Assembly (NCBI RefSeq): GCF_022539315.1
Contig: NC_066313.1
Location: 28,681,059 to 28,745,058, forward strand
Reading direction: 5' to 3'
DNA: 64,000 nucleotides
Source of the DNA: Serinus canaria
Taxonomy: Eukaryota; Chordata; Aves; Passeriformes; Fringillidae
A model generated the notes under the pieces. The model had not been told where the DNA came from and ran no database searches. It worked only from the letters and a program-made list of their open reading frames with translations. Position numbers and translations under genes: made by a program. Shown here piece by piece: positions 26,201 to 41,200 of this stretch (its first letter is position 1; the number at the start of each line of letters is the position of its first letter).

Positions 26201-29200
26201 AAGTCAAAATTGTCTTAGAACCACAACCTTATGTGAGTGCTTTCTTCCGCACAGGAATTTCTAAAGAGGTGCTCATTTCTTCCCCTTTCTTGCTTAGGTC
26301 TTCCAAGGTTCATAGCATGCTGTCAGACCTTTTCCTTTCAGAATTTTTAATCTTTTTGTTAGAGGCAGAGTCTAGGAATGAATATAAATTGCAATTCAGT
26401 AACTAAGAACAGATCAAGAGTGGCATTCGGTAATGAAATTCCATGATTGTGTTGCCGTAAAATGGAAGAACTTGAGGAAAAATGTAATCTGCAGATATTT
26501 AAAGGCTGAGTAATCTGTGGAAGAGCTAAATGAACTAAGGAGACTTATCATACCTGAAGTGGTAAAAAAGCTTTTGTTTCTCTTCTCTGCCATTGACTTG
26601 TTTGTGATGAGAGCTGTAGACCCTTAGTGGTTTTTATTTCTTTGTTAATTGAGCATGTGATTATTTCAGACAAGAGAGCTTCAGAATATGTAGTGTAGAT
26701 GAAATGTTTATAAAGGTACTTACCAGCTTGTAGGGATTGGTAAACACAGAATTACCCCTACAGTCTAGGGATTAGTGGTAAATTGGCTGATCTCTCAAAT
26801 GTGTTGCCTTCAAAGGTCAAAACAAGCTGACAGTGGGAGGGATGTCCCTTCTACTTGCTTTAGCATGCCATCTGTGAGTACGGTACTACCAATACATAAT
26901 TTTTTTATTTGACTAGACTGGTTGGAAGGACTGTGTAATTATGAGGAACATTTTCTTTCAAGAAAGTTATAGATTTTCTGGAGTGTATTAATTAGGGAGC
27001 ATACTAAGTAAGTATCTTAATTAGTTGACATGTTTTTGTGACTAGGTGGAAGCCTCTGCATCCAGATCAGGTGCAAAATAATACTGCAGTGTTATATCTG
27101 TATTATGGGCATTATACAGCTATTGCAGTATATTTTAACCCTCTAAAGTGAGAAAGAGGAGACAAGCTCAGTTAGTTTGCTTACAGAGGTGTAGGAAAAA
27201 TGGATTTCTTCATTCTCTCTCTTGATTTGTGTATGGTTAATATCTGTCAAAACTTAAGACATTTTGGGTTACAGCTTTTGGTCTAGAACAACTTTTTTAG
27301 GGGACTGAAGGTGTTCGTGGAGGAAAATACTGTACTCAGGATGACACTTGAACTGTTGTATACTGTATGTTCAAGTACAAGTTTTTCTCTGACACATTAA
27401 AACAACAGACTCTCCTAATTGACAGGAATTGATATTATTTCTGCAAGCTTTAGAGTCAGTTTTAATTTTTTTCCCAAAACACGACAGCTAAATTCCTTCT
27501 TTTAAGAAGGATACATTTGTTTCCAAAATAAGTGCTTCCAATTCATGAATTGAATGCAGTTTTGACAAGGAAGGCCTTAGACTGCAGTGACAGGTCAAAA
27601 CAATAAACTGAGGGGATCTTTCCAGTCCTCAGAATCCAGGCTCGGCTAAATATATTTAGGAAAAATTGGAAAGGAGAGGGAGTTGGATAGAATTTATTAA
27701 AAATTTTTGACAGTGTAGACATTCTTTTAGGTATCTTTTCTGTTATGGGAAACAGATATGAAGGGTCTGTGTCTTCATTACAAATTGAAACTCACATTGG
27801 ATGCTTCTCCACTTTTCTTCAGCACTTTGCTTAAGTAAATAAACATCATCTCCTGGTGTCACAAGGTATTGTTTGGTAGCAGGCAGAGATGAGGTGCATT
27901 ATGGTAGGCATTTTAAAAGTATTTAGTAGTTTTTGATACTACAGGAAAAAAAAAATCTGATTAATCTCAGATGGGAGGAGAACCTGTTATGGGTTGCTTG
28001 AAACCTTCCTTGGGATTTCTTTCTGCTTTTGGAAAGATCCTTTCAATCAGCCTTTTTTTTCAGGTGTATCCTTAACTTTTTTTCTTCACCTGCTATTCAG
28101 AATGAACAGAAACAGCATATGTAAAACATGGGAAAGACTGTCTGAGTTAAGAGTGGAGTTAGTTTACAGTAAGGTTAGTTTACATATATTTAGCAGTTCT
28201 GGGTTACTAGTTGGACTTTACAGCCTTAATGATTTTATGATTCTGTTCTTGTTCTGTAACACTGAATTAGGATGGGATTGTTTAGTGTTTATGACTTCCT
28301 GTGTTTGAGTTGGGGAAGGGATTCCAGAACTTGTTATTTCTAAGGTTCTCAGTGTTGGTAGGCTCTGGATGGATGATACAGGACAGATACCTGCCCCAAG
28401 TGGACATTCTTTCAGCTGAGGATGCTTTAGACTTCTAAAACTCTGTCAGTCATGCTTATTTGACCCAGGAATGTTCTGAGATGGCCTTGTGGAACTATTG
28501 TACAAAAGTCCTAATGAGATACAAGAAGCCTCACCTAAACCATGTAGAAACTAAAATGTCTTGTCTGGCTTATAAACAGATGTCTGCTTTTTGAAGTGTG
28601 ATCTGTGCTGAGCAGTGGGTTTAGGTAAAGGTTTCATCATAAGGGCTTGTTAAATTTACAGCTCCTGGTTTCCAAAATACATTTTTTTCAGAATACAGTG
28701 GCGTAGTACTGTTCTAGAGATATCAGTTTTGTCTCTGCTCTGTGTGATTTCCTTGATGCTGCTAGCTATGGAAGTGTATCTTGGTGGGAAAGCCTTTCTG
28801 GTTAAGTTTTTGTGGAGACGTAGGGTGAGGTCATATTAAACACATAGGGTTGAATGTTTGCACTTGTTAATTTGGTTTGAAAAAACTAGTGAGTGGGATA
28901 AGAAGGGAGAGAATTTGAACTTAAAACAGTCAGCGCAGAACTATTGGAGAAGTCTGTTTCTGTGGACAATAGAGTAAAAAATAGCTTGGTAATACTAGAT
29001 ACCAAAGAGGCTTTTACAGGCAGTGACATTTTGGAGGAATTGTGACAACTTAATGTTCAGACTAATAAACTGTGGCTGTCAGGTGATAAGTGATATAGGA
29101 AAAATTCCTGTGCAACTTCAAAGGGGGAAGTTCAGTTTGGTGTTAATAAATTTGTGGTTCTCTAAAATTTCAGTGCATAGCTGCCTTTCAGAGGTTAAGT

Positions 29201-32200
29201 TCTGGTTCAAATAAAATTGCATTTGAAGTGTGATACTTTATCTAGCATACAGCTGCCACAAGCAGCCACTTCTCAGAAGAGGAATTTAACTTCAGTGACT
29301 GCCTCTGTCTTTGGCAAAACCCCCAGGAATTGCCAATTGCTTCAAAATACTTACATATTTCAATGAAGTTATGTTTTTCAAAGAAAGTTTGAAAAAAGAA
29401 GTTGGGAAAAAAAAGTTTATCACCCAATTTCTGGAAATTTTATGTTGTTTATAGTTGGGTTATAAGATAGATACATAAAGTTAAATTAATACAGCAGCAA
29501 GCTTTTGAGATATAGAGTAGTATTTCATGAATATTAATTCTACTTTTGTTAATTATTCCTTAGTTCTGACACAGTCTTGGCAGAATATATATTTGAAGTA
29601 TGCTGAGTTTTGAAAATTTTAGAGATTTAGTTGTGATGGAGTTTAGTGAGGGAATGTAGAACTTGTTATTGCAGTAATCTGCTATTTAGGTTTGGGATAT
29701 CTCCCTTCTGAGCTTTAAGCTTGCTTTAACATGGCAATTAGGGTGAAACACATATAATTCCCTGCAAGTAAACTGTAAGTAATTATTAAACACTTTATAA
29801 TGATTTAATGCAAATATTATGCAGTGTCTTGTGGGTGACAGATATTGGGAGGACAAATGAAATAGGAATGCACTGATTTGAGAGCAGGAGTGAGTCCAGG
29901 CTTGTAGAAAAATTCATTGATGTCTGTGAGAACAACTGATGAATTGTGAAGAGCAAAGTAGCAGGATGTAATATCATCAGAATACGAGGAAAGGTTTGTG
30001 TGGTAGAAGGCTTGCCTGTTTCTCCCAGCTGACTGAGTTGAATTCATTATAGCCTGCTTGCTGAGTGACTGTTCATTTGGGAAACGTTAGCAGCTCCATG
30101 GATGGGTGGATGAATAAATTTGTATAACAAAGTTCTGAGAGCTGGAGACTTTCAGGGTAGCCTACAGATCTCTGAGGAAAAATCTGGGTAATATATCTGG
30201 AAGTTCCCAGACCCTGCTAGCTCCTGTTGGAAATGTGGTGGGAGCTAGTGTGTTTTATGCTAGTGAAATTTGATTCAGATTTCATTTTTTGTAGTGCTGA
30301 ATGCACGATGACCAACCACTTATGTGCTGGTATGTCTGTTAGAAGTATTCCACACACCGGATCTGTCTGAATACTGAAACACTTTTTTCCTGCTTTGTTT
30401 TACTTATGTATTTCAGAGAGGTGGTGTTTATTGGGGGTTTTGCTAGAGACAGAGTCGCTGAAGTTACAATGGCAGCCTGTGGCAGCTGAGGCCACAGAGT
30501 GAGGATTTTTTTCCTAGTTACCCATGTTGTACATGGAATTACATGTACATTACCTGTGTTGTCATGTTTGGGAACTTCTTATAGCCACACAATTCTCAGA
30601 CAAATTCTGTGAAATATATATAGGAAGTCAATTTGAGAGATGCACCTTTTGTGCCTCATTCCTACTCTTTTGATCTGTTTGATCAGAAATGGATTTGATA
30701 GGTCATGAGCTTCCATGGGGGCAGCAAGGCAGTGTACCAGCTGTTTCCAGGCACAGTGAAAAGCTTCGTCTTTTATAAATTTATTTAATATTACTAAGGT
30801 TTAATCTTTTATTAAAAGTGCCTGATGTTTGCTATAACTAGATATATAAAGCATCTGAAAATACTTCTGATGTCCTTACAGTCTTGGAGATCTTAGACTT
30901 ACATTCTGAAACTACATTCTTTCTGTGAAAGCATTTGCATTGTTTCAACTAAAAGTACAGTTGTTTGTAACATGCAAACTGGACATGAGCTATTGCTTTG
31001 CAGTAGTTACTAATCTGCTGATGAATGAGTCTTGTAGAGATTGGAAGGGATTTGTGTAGGCTGCAAATGGAATATAATGAGTTTCAAAAATGTAAGCAAT
31101 TTAAAATATTGCTTGGATGTGAATTAAAATGTTCAGAAGCCACACACAGTTGCTTGAAATCTCGATCCTTTTTAGCCACCCATCATTGTGGTTTTTTTCC
31201 CAGAGTATGTTTGTCCGCCCTAAAACTGTACTAAGGTATCTGAGAGACATCTGTCATCCTGAGTATTTTCCTATGTGAATAGGTTCTTCTGTGCTGGAGG
31301 TTAGTGTCTCAGGAACTTTCTAAAGGTGTAGATGCACATCTTCTGATCTCACAGGTAACAGCAGAAGTCATCTCTCACTCTTTATTCTGTCTTTAGTACA
31401 GTTTAATTCTCTGTCTGTTTTCTGTGGTTTTCAAGAGTCATGTGATGGCTTCTACCTTTTGGGTCAAAATAATCCTTTTTAGCAGAGACCAGCTGCTTTG
31501 CATTTTAAGCTTGCCTGCTGTTCTTTGGGAGTGAAAAGCAGGAGGAGTGTCTGGGCCAACTGATGAATAATCATGCATTTACCCACTCAGTTCTATCATG
31601 TGCTACTTTGAGCTGTTTTTGTGAGAAACTTGAGGCTCTGACTTTGAGGGATATGGTGTAACTGGTGAGATGTATTCTCAGGTGATTACAGTTCACATTG
31701 CAAAAATTCCTTTTGTACTTTGTCTGAATGCTGTGATGATTGGTGTCTAATGTTATAGGCGTACCATGTTCCATTTTGGAGAATTTTAGCTTGCAGAGGA
31801 AGAACAAAGACAGCTGGAAATGAGTGAAAGAATAGGTCTTGTTCAAGAGCAGGGTTTACATCTGTTTTTACTGTGTGATGCTCCAACTCATGAGTCTTTG
31901 CATCATAGAACCAAAGAATACCCAAATATTTTGTGATAACCTAAAAAATTGTTCCTCGGGCTCTGGTAAAATGGTTGTTGTATGATGAGAAAGTTCACTG
32001 TATTGGATAAGCTTGAATTTTCCTTTCCTGGCTTATATTATTGGTACTTCAGAGTACTGTATAGCTGTCTCTTTGCTGTGTCTGCAGTGTCATGGGCATC
32101 CACTGAAAATGTCAATGAATGGATTAACTTGTTATTTGTCAATGTATTCCTGTATGATCTGAGTGTCTGCCTTCTCTGTGTTTGTGAGGTCAGCTCATTG

Positions 32201-35200
32201 TCCACAGGCAACAGTGAGTGTAACCTGCTTTACTGTTTTGGGATCAGGATGACCCTATAACTGCAAAGAAAAGAGGGTTCATCTCAGCTGTGTGCAGTTT
32301 TGTGTGTGACACTGAAAAAGGTCACTTGGTTTGTTCAGCCTGGAGAAGAGGAGGCTGAGGGATGATCTTGATGGTCTGTGTCTTCCTTGTGGGGAGAGGC
32401 AGAGCAGGAGGCACGGATCTCTTCTCTGTGCTGACCAGTGACACGACTCGAGGGAGTGGCCTGAAGCTGAGTCAGGGGAGGTTTAGTTTGAATATTAGAA
32501 GTTTTTTCACACAGAGGGTGTTTTGGCACTGGAACTCCCAGGAAAGTGGTCACAACACCAAGCCTGACAGAGTTCAAGAAGTATTTGGGTGATGCTTCTG
32601 GGTACGTGGTGTGGTTATTTGGGCTGTTCTGTGCAGTGATAGGAGTTGGACATGATGAGCCTTGTGGGTCTCTTTCAATTCAGCAACATTTATGATTAAA
32701 AAAAAAATTAAAAATTACCTCTTTATCACTATGTAACATCTCTGTAGTCTTTTTTTCCCCTTATTCTTCTTAGATTCATGAATCAGTCCTGTGGAAAAAA
32801 ATTACCTGTACACATTAGTATCTTCTATGTTGCTGCTTTCAGCACATTACAGTGAATAAATATTATTTTATCAAACCACTTGGCAATAATGACCATTAAC
32901 CTGATTGTTAACTGCTGGGTCTCAGATGGAATGCTGAATGCATGCTTGTTCCAAAATGGCAGAATCTGCTTCTCCTTTTTACTATAATAAAGCTGCTTCT
33001 GTTTGCAGCACTGTGTTGCTGGGAGACTGCAGCTAATTTTTATGGTGCATATCAGTAGTAGTGATTCAAATTATACATTTCATTTAGTAGCTCTTCTTTT
33101 TGTTTGTAAACTGCCTTCTGTAAGAGGAGAGAAATTTTGTTCTGGGGAGAACAGTATCCAGACCAGAGAACATGAATGAATCTGAAACAAAAGCTCAGAC
33201 TGTTCTGTTGATAACATCATTGTACTTCCAAAGTCAGTTCAGGGGGGATGGTGATCTGGCTAAATTTACACCAGTCTGATAGTCAGTTCTTACACAGGTA
33301 CTCAGAAGAATTCCAGGTGAGACAAACACATCTCCTCAAACTGCTGTTTTTCTTTTTCAGAATCCATGGTGCAAAACTTCAGCATGTGGCGTGACTTTAA
33401 AGCAAAACTACAAAATAGACTGAGAGATTATGAATTGGAAACTGTGTCGTTTTGGTTCACAACACAGATAACGGTGGCAATTTGGGGCTATGTAGAAAAT
33501 GCAGTCCTTTTCAGAATGATTGTTGCACAGCTTGCATGCGGATCAGGATGTGCATGCAATTACATTGGCAAAAAGTGGGTGTAATTGGGCATGGACCTAA
33601 ATAGAAAAATACATGTGTAAGGTGGAATCTGACTAATAAGTAAAAAAAAATCTTCTGCTTGCTGAATCTGTACTCCTTTTCTGGCTAAAGGAGATGGTAG
33701 TCCATTTTGTGCTGTTCACAGTCTGCTTAGGTTTGTAGCAGTGTCTTGTTTTTAATCTTGCTTGAGATGCCTCTCTGAAATGGGGTGTGTGTGTGTGTCT
33801 GGAGCCTGCTTGCTTAAACACGCGAGTCATGTCAGCTGCAATGCGGCAGTGCTTGGTGCTAATGAGGTGAGCAGCCAGAGCACCCGTCTGCTTATGTTTG
33901 CTCATCTCTGTGCAATTATGGCTGTGGGGATTGGAAAAAGGGATTTGTATTGGACGTGGCTCTGTTTTGGCCTTTCCAGAGTGTGATTCTGTGTTCTCCT
34001 GAGGACTGGGCAGCACATTTCAACTTCCATTTTGGGAGTTAGGTGGTTGCTTCATTATGTTTAATGCAAGGTCTAAAATACATCCTGGTTGAGAGAAGAA
34101 AAGAAAAAAGGGAAGTACAGAGGGGGGGAAACCCCCCTTCTTCTCTCCCCCCTCCCTCCCAGTTCTCCCTAAATTAATTCTTACGCACCTTGAAATGAAA
34201 TACATGGCTTGGCAATAGGTGCCTTCATGCAGAGTAGATGAAAGTCTGTATTTGTAATGTAGCATCTTTGGAATACAGTAATCAGGTAATAAAATTTGGT
34301 TAGATGTTACAAGTTACAGGTGGCCTTTGGTAGGCACAAGAAGCAGATGCACTGTGATTTCTCAGCTCACAATTTTTTGGTTTTTTTTTTTTTAAACCCT
34401 TAAGGTGCTGACAGCAGTGTGAGCTGAGTATTTTTTGCTGAAGTTAAAAATTTTTGCTTTGAACATAAGGCAAATAAAGTAAATATCAAACCTTGTTTGT
34501 CTTTTCCCGTCCTCAAATGCCAGACTATCTCCATTGAGCTTGATGCCTGCCTGTCCAATCCTGTCATATGCCTATTCCTACAGCTCCTCTTTCAGTGTTT
34601 CTTTTTCAGAGAATTAGCCTGTAAAACTATAGGTCATGATTAAGTAAAATATTGATCTTGGTGGCAAAGCTGGCTTTCCTTCTAGCTCCTGCCTTTGTCA
34701 CAGGGTGCTTCCCTGTTAGCTGATAAAATTATTTCCGACTACTTAATTTAATATAAATCAGATTGTTGAAATTACTTGACCTGTTAAAAATACTGCTGGT
34801 TTTTTGTGTTTTTTTAAGGATCGTATCTAGTCTCTGTTACTTTGGCAATATGTTGTGTAACGTGGTGCCACAAACAGAGGGATCAATACAGCTGGGACTG
34901 GGAAAGGTATGAACTGCATCCTGTAGGCAAGAACCAGCGGTGGGAGGCAGGAACCTCCTGAGCTGTTGACACAGCTGATGTGAGTGTAGTGTGCAGCTTA
35001 CACCCATAGAAAGGGTGGAGTGTCAACCTGTAAACAAATGTCCATCATCCTGGGAAGGAGCCCAAGACTGTATGCCCTAATAAAGTCTGGTTTTTGCTTG
35101 GTCCTAGTTTTAAGTGATTTAAGAGTGACATGAGTCACTCTTAAACAGCACAGCTGACAAGATGCGTGCTAGGGAGAGTGGTGCTGTTTTAACACTCACT

Positions 35201-38200
35201 GTTGAAGTCTGGTATCTCTGATCACAGATAGTGTAGTATTTCTGTGCCTGTTTACCTTCTCCTGGAGACCTTATGACTTAAGACTGGGATGTTTTTCTCT
35301 CTTCCTTCTTTAGGTCTCCGGGTGAAAGGGGAGCTCATTACTGCTTACCCACAAGTGGTGGTTGTGCGTGTGCCAACACCTTGGGTCCAGAGTGACAGCG
35401 ACATCACAGTCCTTCGCCACCTAGAGAAGATGGGCTGTCGGTTGATGAATCGTCCTCAAGCCATCCTCAACTGTGTCAACAAGTTCTGGACATTTCAAGA
35501 ACTTGCTGGCCATGGTGTGCCTCTTCCAGACACTTTTTCATATGGTAAGGCTGTTGGATCAAAAAGGTAGCATAGTTGCCTAGACAGCTTGTGCTTTTGC
35601 AGTGCAAAAGATGTAAGTTTTGGAAATCCATAGAAATTTAAGTAACATGAGGCCAGTTCCACAGCTAAGTGTTGAGTAACCAAAAAGGAAGTTAAAGTCG
35701 TGACACCCAGATTCTGGTTTTGTCTTTGTTGTTTAGATTTTGATGCTTTGAAAAAATTACTTGAACTTGAAAGAGTACAGCCTTCCTAGTAACTGACTTT
35801 GGCTGTTAGTGCTATAATACTTTCTGTTCTTTTCCAGTTGCCCAAAACAACAGACAAGAGCTTGGAGTACTAAATGTCATAAGTACTGTAGGAAACTAGA
35901 CTTTGGTACAACCTGAAAGTAGATTAAACTCCTATATGAATAAAAGTGTCTGCAAATACATTAGTTTTTGTGAAAGGACAAGAGTAGCAAGGAGTATGAG
36001 CCCTTGTGCTCACCTTTTAACAGTAGTTTAGGCTTTGTTTCCTGCCAAAACAGTTAATTATAGTTTATTGTGCCTGCCTCTGGAATCTTTGGTATCTCTG
36101 GTTCCTGACAGAGTGCTAGATTAGAGGAACCATTTGATTGAGCTACCCTGATGCTATTTCTGCTTTTAATTACAATCTGTTAAAGAACTGTAGATACCTC
36201 TCAACCTTCTGTTTCTTCTGGGAATACCAGTGCTTTCCTCCCCTTTGTGTGATTGCATCAATAGGCTTTTATAATGGGAACATGGCAAAATGAGAAAAAA
36301 AATTGACAAAACCATGGATTTCTGTCATTTACTATGAGTTACTGTTTCCATCAATTACCATGAAAACACATTTGAGAAGAAACATACCCTTTCTTTGTAC
36401 ATGTGGTTGCACTAACTTGTTGAGAAAGGAATGAGTTTTTGATTTTTTGGGGGATGGAGAGACCATGAATGATGCTTAATAATTGCAGAACATACCTGTT
36501 TGATCATAACTCCCTCCCACTTCTGTTGGTGTCTTCCTCTGGGATTTGACAGAAGCATGACTTTCTTTTCTTTTTGTTTTTGTTTTTTTAAACCACAAGT
36601 ATCAAGTCATCAGTGAGAGATGTCTTGGCCAAGTAAAGCAGGGTGTGTTGGATGACATGTAACTCCATGGCATGCATTAAACTCCATGGCAGGGTCGTGA
36701 TGGCTGCTGCTGGCTTTGTGACTTTGAGTCTTGACTTGACTTCTGCACTTGACTGCGTGATGTGTTAGAGGGGGCTCGTCCCTTTGTCTGCTGACTTTTC
36801 TGTGTTTCTTGTGCTGTGGTCAGCCTTCTTTAAATTGAACTCAAGTAACCTTGAAGTATCAACCATAATTGTGTGAATGGCCAGTAAAAGCTACACTCTA
36901 AGGTCCTTAGAGATGCAATGAGATTAAAAGGTTGAAGTACTACTTCAGGATATAGAAAGAATGAGATATAGGAGACTTAAGCCTTCAGAAGTGGGGAGGT
37001 GAACTGACAAGGTCTAGGTTGTTACTGCTCTGTGGATTATGCCTTCTCATCATGTTCTGTGTTGCTTTCCTGGTTAGTAGTTTGGATGGAACTGTTCCTA
37101 GTGTCATGTGTCTGCTGTTTTTCTGTTAGACTTTTGAAAAGATGGAAGTTGATAAAGTAAAAGGGATAAACTGAAACAAGATAGTAGAATTGGGGCATTT
37201 GGATTTGGAAGATCAGATTGAGCCTTTTGGGATTGTGATCAAGAGGCCTTTGTCAATTTGTGTCTTCAGTTCAAAAGGAAGTAGGTCTTGGTATCCCACA
37301 CCTCACAAACACCTTCAAAGTCTGATTGTGCTCCATGACCAAGGTCCTCCTAACTGATGATTTCTCTGCATTATCTAAGCTGTAAGGGTGGGAGGAGTGT
37401 ATGGCAATTACATCCCAAACTTGGCCACGTCAGACTGGTGGCACATAATGTTGTTGGTTTTCTTTTTGCCAGGTGGTCATGAGAATTTTTCCAAAATGAT
37501 TGATGAGGCGGAAGTGCTGGAGTTCCCTATGGTGGTGAAGAACACGCGGGGTCATCGAGGTGGGTGTGAGGTCAGGGGTGAGGGCAAGGAGCATTCTAAG
37601 CAGCACTCCAAGATGTTGTCTCATCAAGGAATGACAGTTAAGAAGGTCTGTTAGGTGTTGGACTTCTTTCCAATCCATCTAAATTCTACCACCATTGAAT
37701 GCTGAATGTTGAATAGGCTGCAGCACTGGGAAAAGGTTATAGTAGAACCCAGTCTTGCAAAGGCAGGGGGCAAAACGTTCAAAATTATGGTGCACCGGTG
37801 ACTTCTATGAGGAAAGCTTTGAACTGGAATAATGGGAGGTCTGGACTTGGTGAAGTTGAAAGAAGCCTACGTGGATTTTAGGGATGTTTTAAAATAGGCC
37901 TAAAAAATGAAATCTCAGTTCATTCAGTGACTTCTTTCCACTCAACTTTGTCTATAATTAGGATTCTGATTTAATTAAAATCTTACATATTGTTTGTAAA
38001 ACTGAATCTCTGTTTTTCAGAAATATGCTTCTGACAGTGTCGGTGGTATTACTGCAGGTTCAGATTAAATTGCTCTGTTTCTAGTCTTTTGTTTTAAGTG
38101 TTGAATATAAAACAAACATCAACTTAATTTAGTGTTAAATAGTGGTTACTAAAGGAAACCATGTTTAAATCAATTTCAGAGGTTGTTTGCACCGGAAGTT

Positions 38201-41200
38201 CGTCTGTTTTTAATATACTTAAAAACAAATTGAATAAATACTAGAGCTATAAAGAGACTAAAACTGAAGTTAAAGCACAAAACCAGGAGTTACTTCAAAC
38301 AAAATCATAACTGGAGGACACCACTTCTTCCCTTCTGCTATCAGTTTGCTCTCACTCTCTGCGGCTCTGATCCTTCTCTTTTGCTGGCATGAGTGCTTCT
38401 GTAACCATGTAGTAAATGGATTTAGGAACTGATGTCAAATGGACCTAGATGGGTTATTTTTACTCCAGTTAATTTTTAACATGACTTAGCACTTGCACAA
38501 ATGCTTGTGTTGATGTAATGGAAGGGAGTAAAACACTGGGGCTGAGGAAGATCAGACCTGCTGCTGATAGCAGCAATACCTGTTAGTGTGGTTTTAGAGT
38601 GTGGGTGGAGCTCTAAAGCCAAGGTGGGGAGTTTGATGTTGCAGCAAGGTGATTTTGACAGCTGTGGAATATCTGAAACAGGAGATTTGACTTAACACTG
38701 CCTCTAGTGAAGATCTACTAAATAATTGTAGAGTTTCAGCTATTGATTTTCTTCTCCCTTTTTTAGCCAGGATTCCTGTAAATCTGTTTACAAGTTTTGC
38801 TTAAGAGCACTTTAAACTCCAGGCATTTTAATGCAAATTTATGGAAAGTACATATCTTTTCACATTAAGAGAGTTGGGGAAACTTTTTCAAATTAATTGA
38901 AGAGCATCCATTTGCAAATTATATGTAAAATAAATAGGCAAATGTGGTTAGAGGTTGATGAGTAAAAGTGACACTCTTCTAGGCCAGTTTTCTGTGCAGT
39001 TTGCTGCTGCAGCAAATGGGCCAATCCTGGTTTTACCAAGATGTCATGATGCTGGATAATTTGCAAGAACTAAGTGATTCCTCTTCATGCATCATTCTTC
39101 CTTTTCCATTTCAGGAGTACTGTAGGATTATTAATTGCCTGTAGAAGAGTTAAAGTTTGGAGTGGGAGAAAGGACATGGAGGTTTTTTCTTTTTGTGAAT
39201 TTTAAGCTTACATTCTCATGTCTCTGTTGTGAGAAATTCCATGTTCCTCAAGCAGTATTCTGTGTTATGGAGACCTTAAGTCCTATCTAAACAGAGGCTG
39301 CTGTAGAAGGGCATAGAATTCCACTTGGTGGAATTCTTTACACATTATTTATCCTAGTTCTGCTACTGCTGCAATTCTGTTCTCTTACTTAAGGAGGACA
39401 GTTTATCAATTTATGTTTGTACTCTGTTAGTGCCGTAACAGAATTGAATGACAGTTCTGCTTCAAGGTAAAGTGTGCAGCCTTATTGCAAAACATAAATC
39501 TAATATGACATGGAGCCCTTAAGAAAGGGGAAAAGAAGTTGGGAAATGTAGGTAAAGATGGCAAGAGATGCAATCTTGTGAGACTGGAAATTGGATAGAA
39601 AGTAGTTCAGGGATGACTTTAACCAGTATGAATACTACTGGAAAAGAACAAAGAAGTCTTTGGTGTGGTCTAAAAATAAAAGGGAATGAAGTTACTTCAT
39701 TTAGGTTAAAAAATCCAAGTCCTACTGATGTTTTCTTGCAGAAAACCTAGTGATTTGTCAAGAGGGTTTTTTTCAATTGTGGGCTAATCCATTCATTTTA
39801 TGTCTTGTGGAATCTTCTGCTAAATTATCTTGGATACTGTGGAGTGGAACGTTTTCCTCTGAATGTAGTTGTTCCACTGCAAACTTTATTCTGGAGTTGT
39901 GAGCCCTTTTAAGTATTGGGAAGAGCAGCTCTTGGGAACTTCTTAACAGAGAAGTGGGTGGTTCTGCAGTGGCACACTAGAGACTTCAGAGTTCTTAGAT
40001 GCCCAGTGTTCAGCAGTTTCATGTTGTTGGTTCTTGTGTGTCAAAGCTGTAGGCTGTGGGTCCTGTCCTCTTGGATGAACAAAATTGTTATTAATTACAT
40101 GTTGGCTGCTCTTTCAGTATTTTTTTCTTTTATTTCCTCTCACTAAGGACTTGTACCAAAAGAAGTTGAAACTGCAAGACCATCTCCTTTATCAAAAGCT
40201 TTTTTTCTTTTTCCTTGCTTCTTTCTTTTTCTTTTTTTTTAAACTCATGTCTCCTCAGCTCTGTCCGTACTTGAATACTTAAACGCACTGAATCAGTGGA
40301 ACACTTGTCCATGGAAGAGTTTGTAAATGGATATAAGCTACAGATGGGGCCTCTGAGAATGGGCAGTGTGCCGGTCAGAGGTTTTACTTTCTCGTGCTGA
40401 ATCATTGATGCAGCTCAGATGGGTAGCTGCTTTCAACACCCCGATGTTCTTTCCCCCATACAGGTAAAGCTGTGTTCCTGGCACGAGACAAGCACCATTT
40501 GGCAGACCTAAGCCATTTGATCCGTCACGATGCCCCGTACTTATTTCAAAAATACGTTAAGGAGTCCCATGGCAAGGATGTGCGCGTCATCGTAGTGGGA
40601 GGCCGTGTGGTGGGCACCATGCTCCGCTGCTCGACAGATGGGAGGATGCAGAGTAACTGCTCACTTGGTAGGAAAAGCATTGCTCATAGTTTTGATCAGA
40701 ATATTTCAACCCAGTTGAAAAATCACAAAGCTGATTGAAGTAAGCTGCAGGTGTTATTTTGTGTTCATTGTGCTTGCTGCTGAGGGTTTAAAGGGGAAAC
40801 ACAAGAGTAAGGATTAAGTAAGAAGCATGTTGAGCAAACAGAAAAGGAGAGATGATCTTTGCTCAAAGCGTTTGATAGATGGGATGATGACAAACAGGGG
40901 AAAGTTCTAGAACACAAATGGAGCAACTGATGTGGTAGTGGCAGTTCGATGCTAATGCTATGTTATCATTTGTTTCATCCTGTTGAGAGGAACAGAAAAT
41001 GAAGGAAGACAGAAAGCAACACTTAAGAGAGGTGGAGGAGTCAGTTGTTTGGCAAGAGAGTAGAAGAAAATGTTAAGTGAGGAAGCTGTTGAAGGCAATT
41101 ATCACTTGGATTGCACTGTTCATTTTCTGTGCTGCCTTAAGTCTGTCAGGTTCCTCCATGCTACCTCTTCCCGCAAGGACCATATCTGGGAGAAAGAGGA

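Larger units (their letters stand above)
11210..35313 (+). other. RIMKLB: RIMKLB intron 2, 24.1 kb
   Basis: The largest intron, GT-AG, phase 1. It contains CR1 fragments at 19908-20325 (minus), 24905-25115 (minus) and 32325-32698 (plus), and short perfect inverted repeats near 11.9, 17.15, 23.77 and 35.12 kb. Purine-rich stretches around 21.8-22.3 kb and 29.8-30.05 kb give minus-strand open frames with no recognisable domain. I see no RNA gene and no conserved extra RIMKLB exon. Confidence 0.85.

Noticed and set aside
31895..31925. Possible CR1 3' terminus (catagaaccaaagaatac)
   Set aside because: Only about 15 bases resemble the CR1 end and no upstream CR1 blocks follow on the minus strand.
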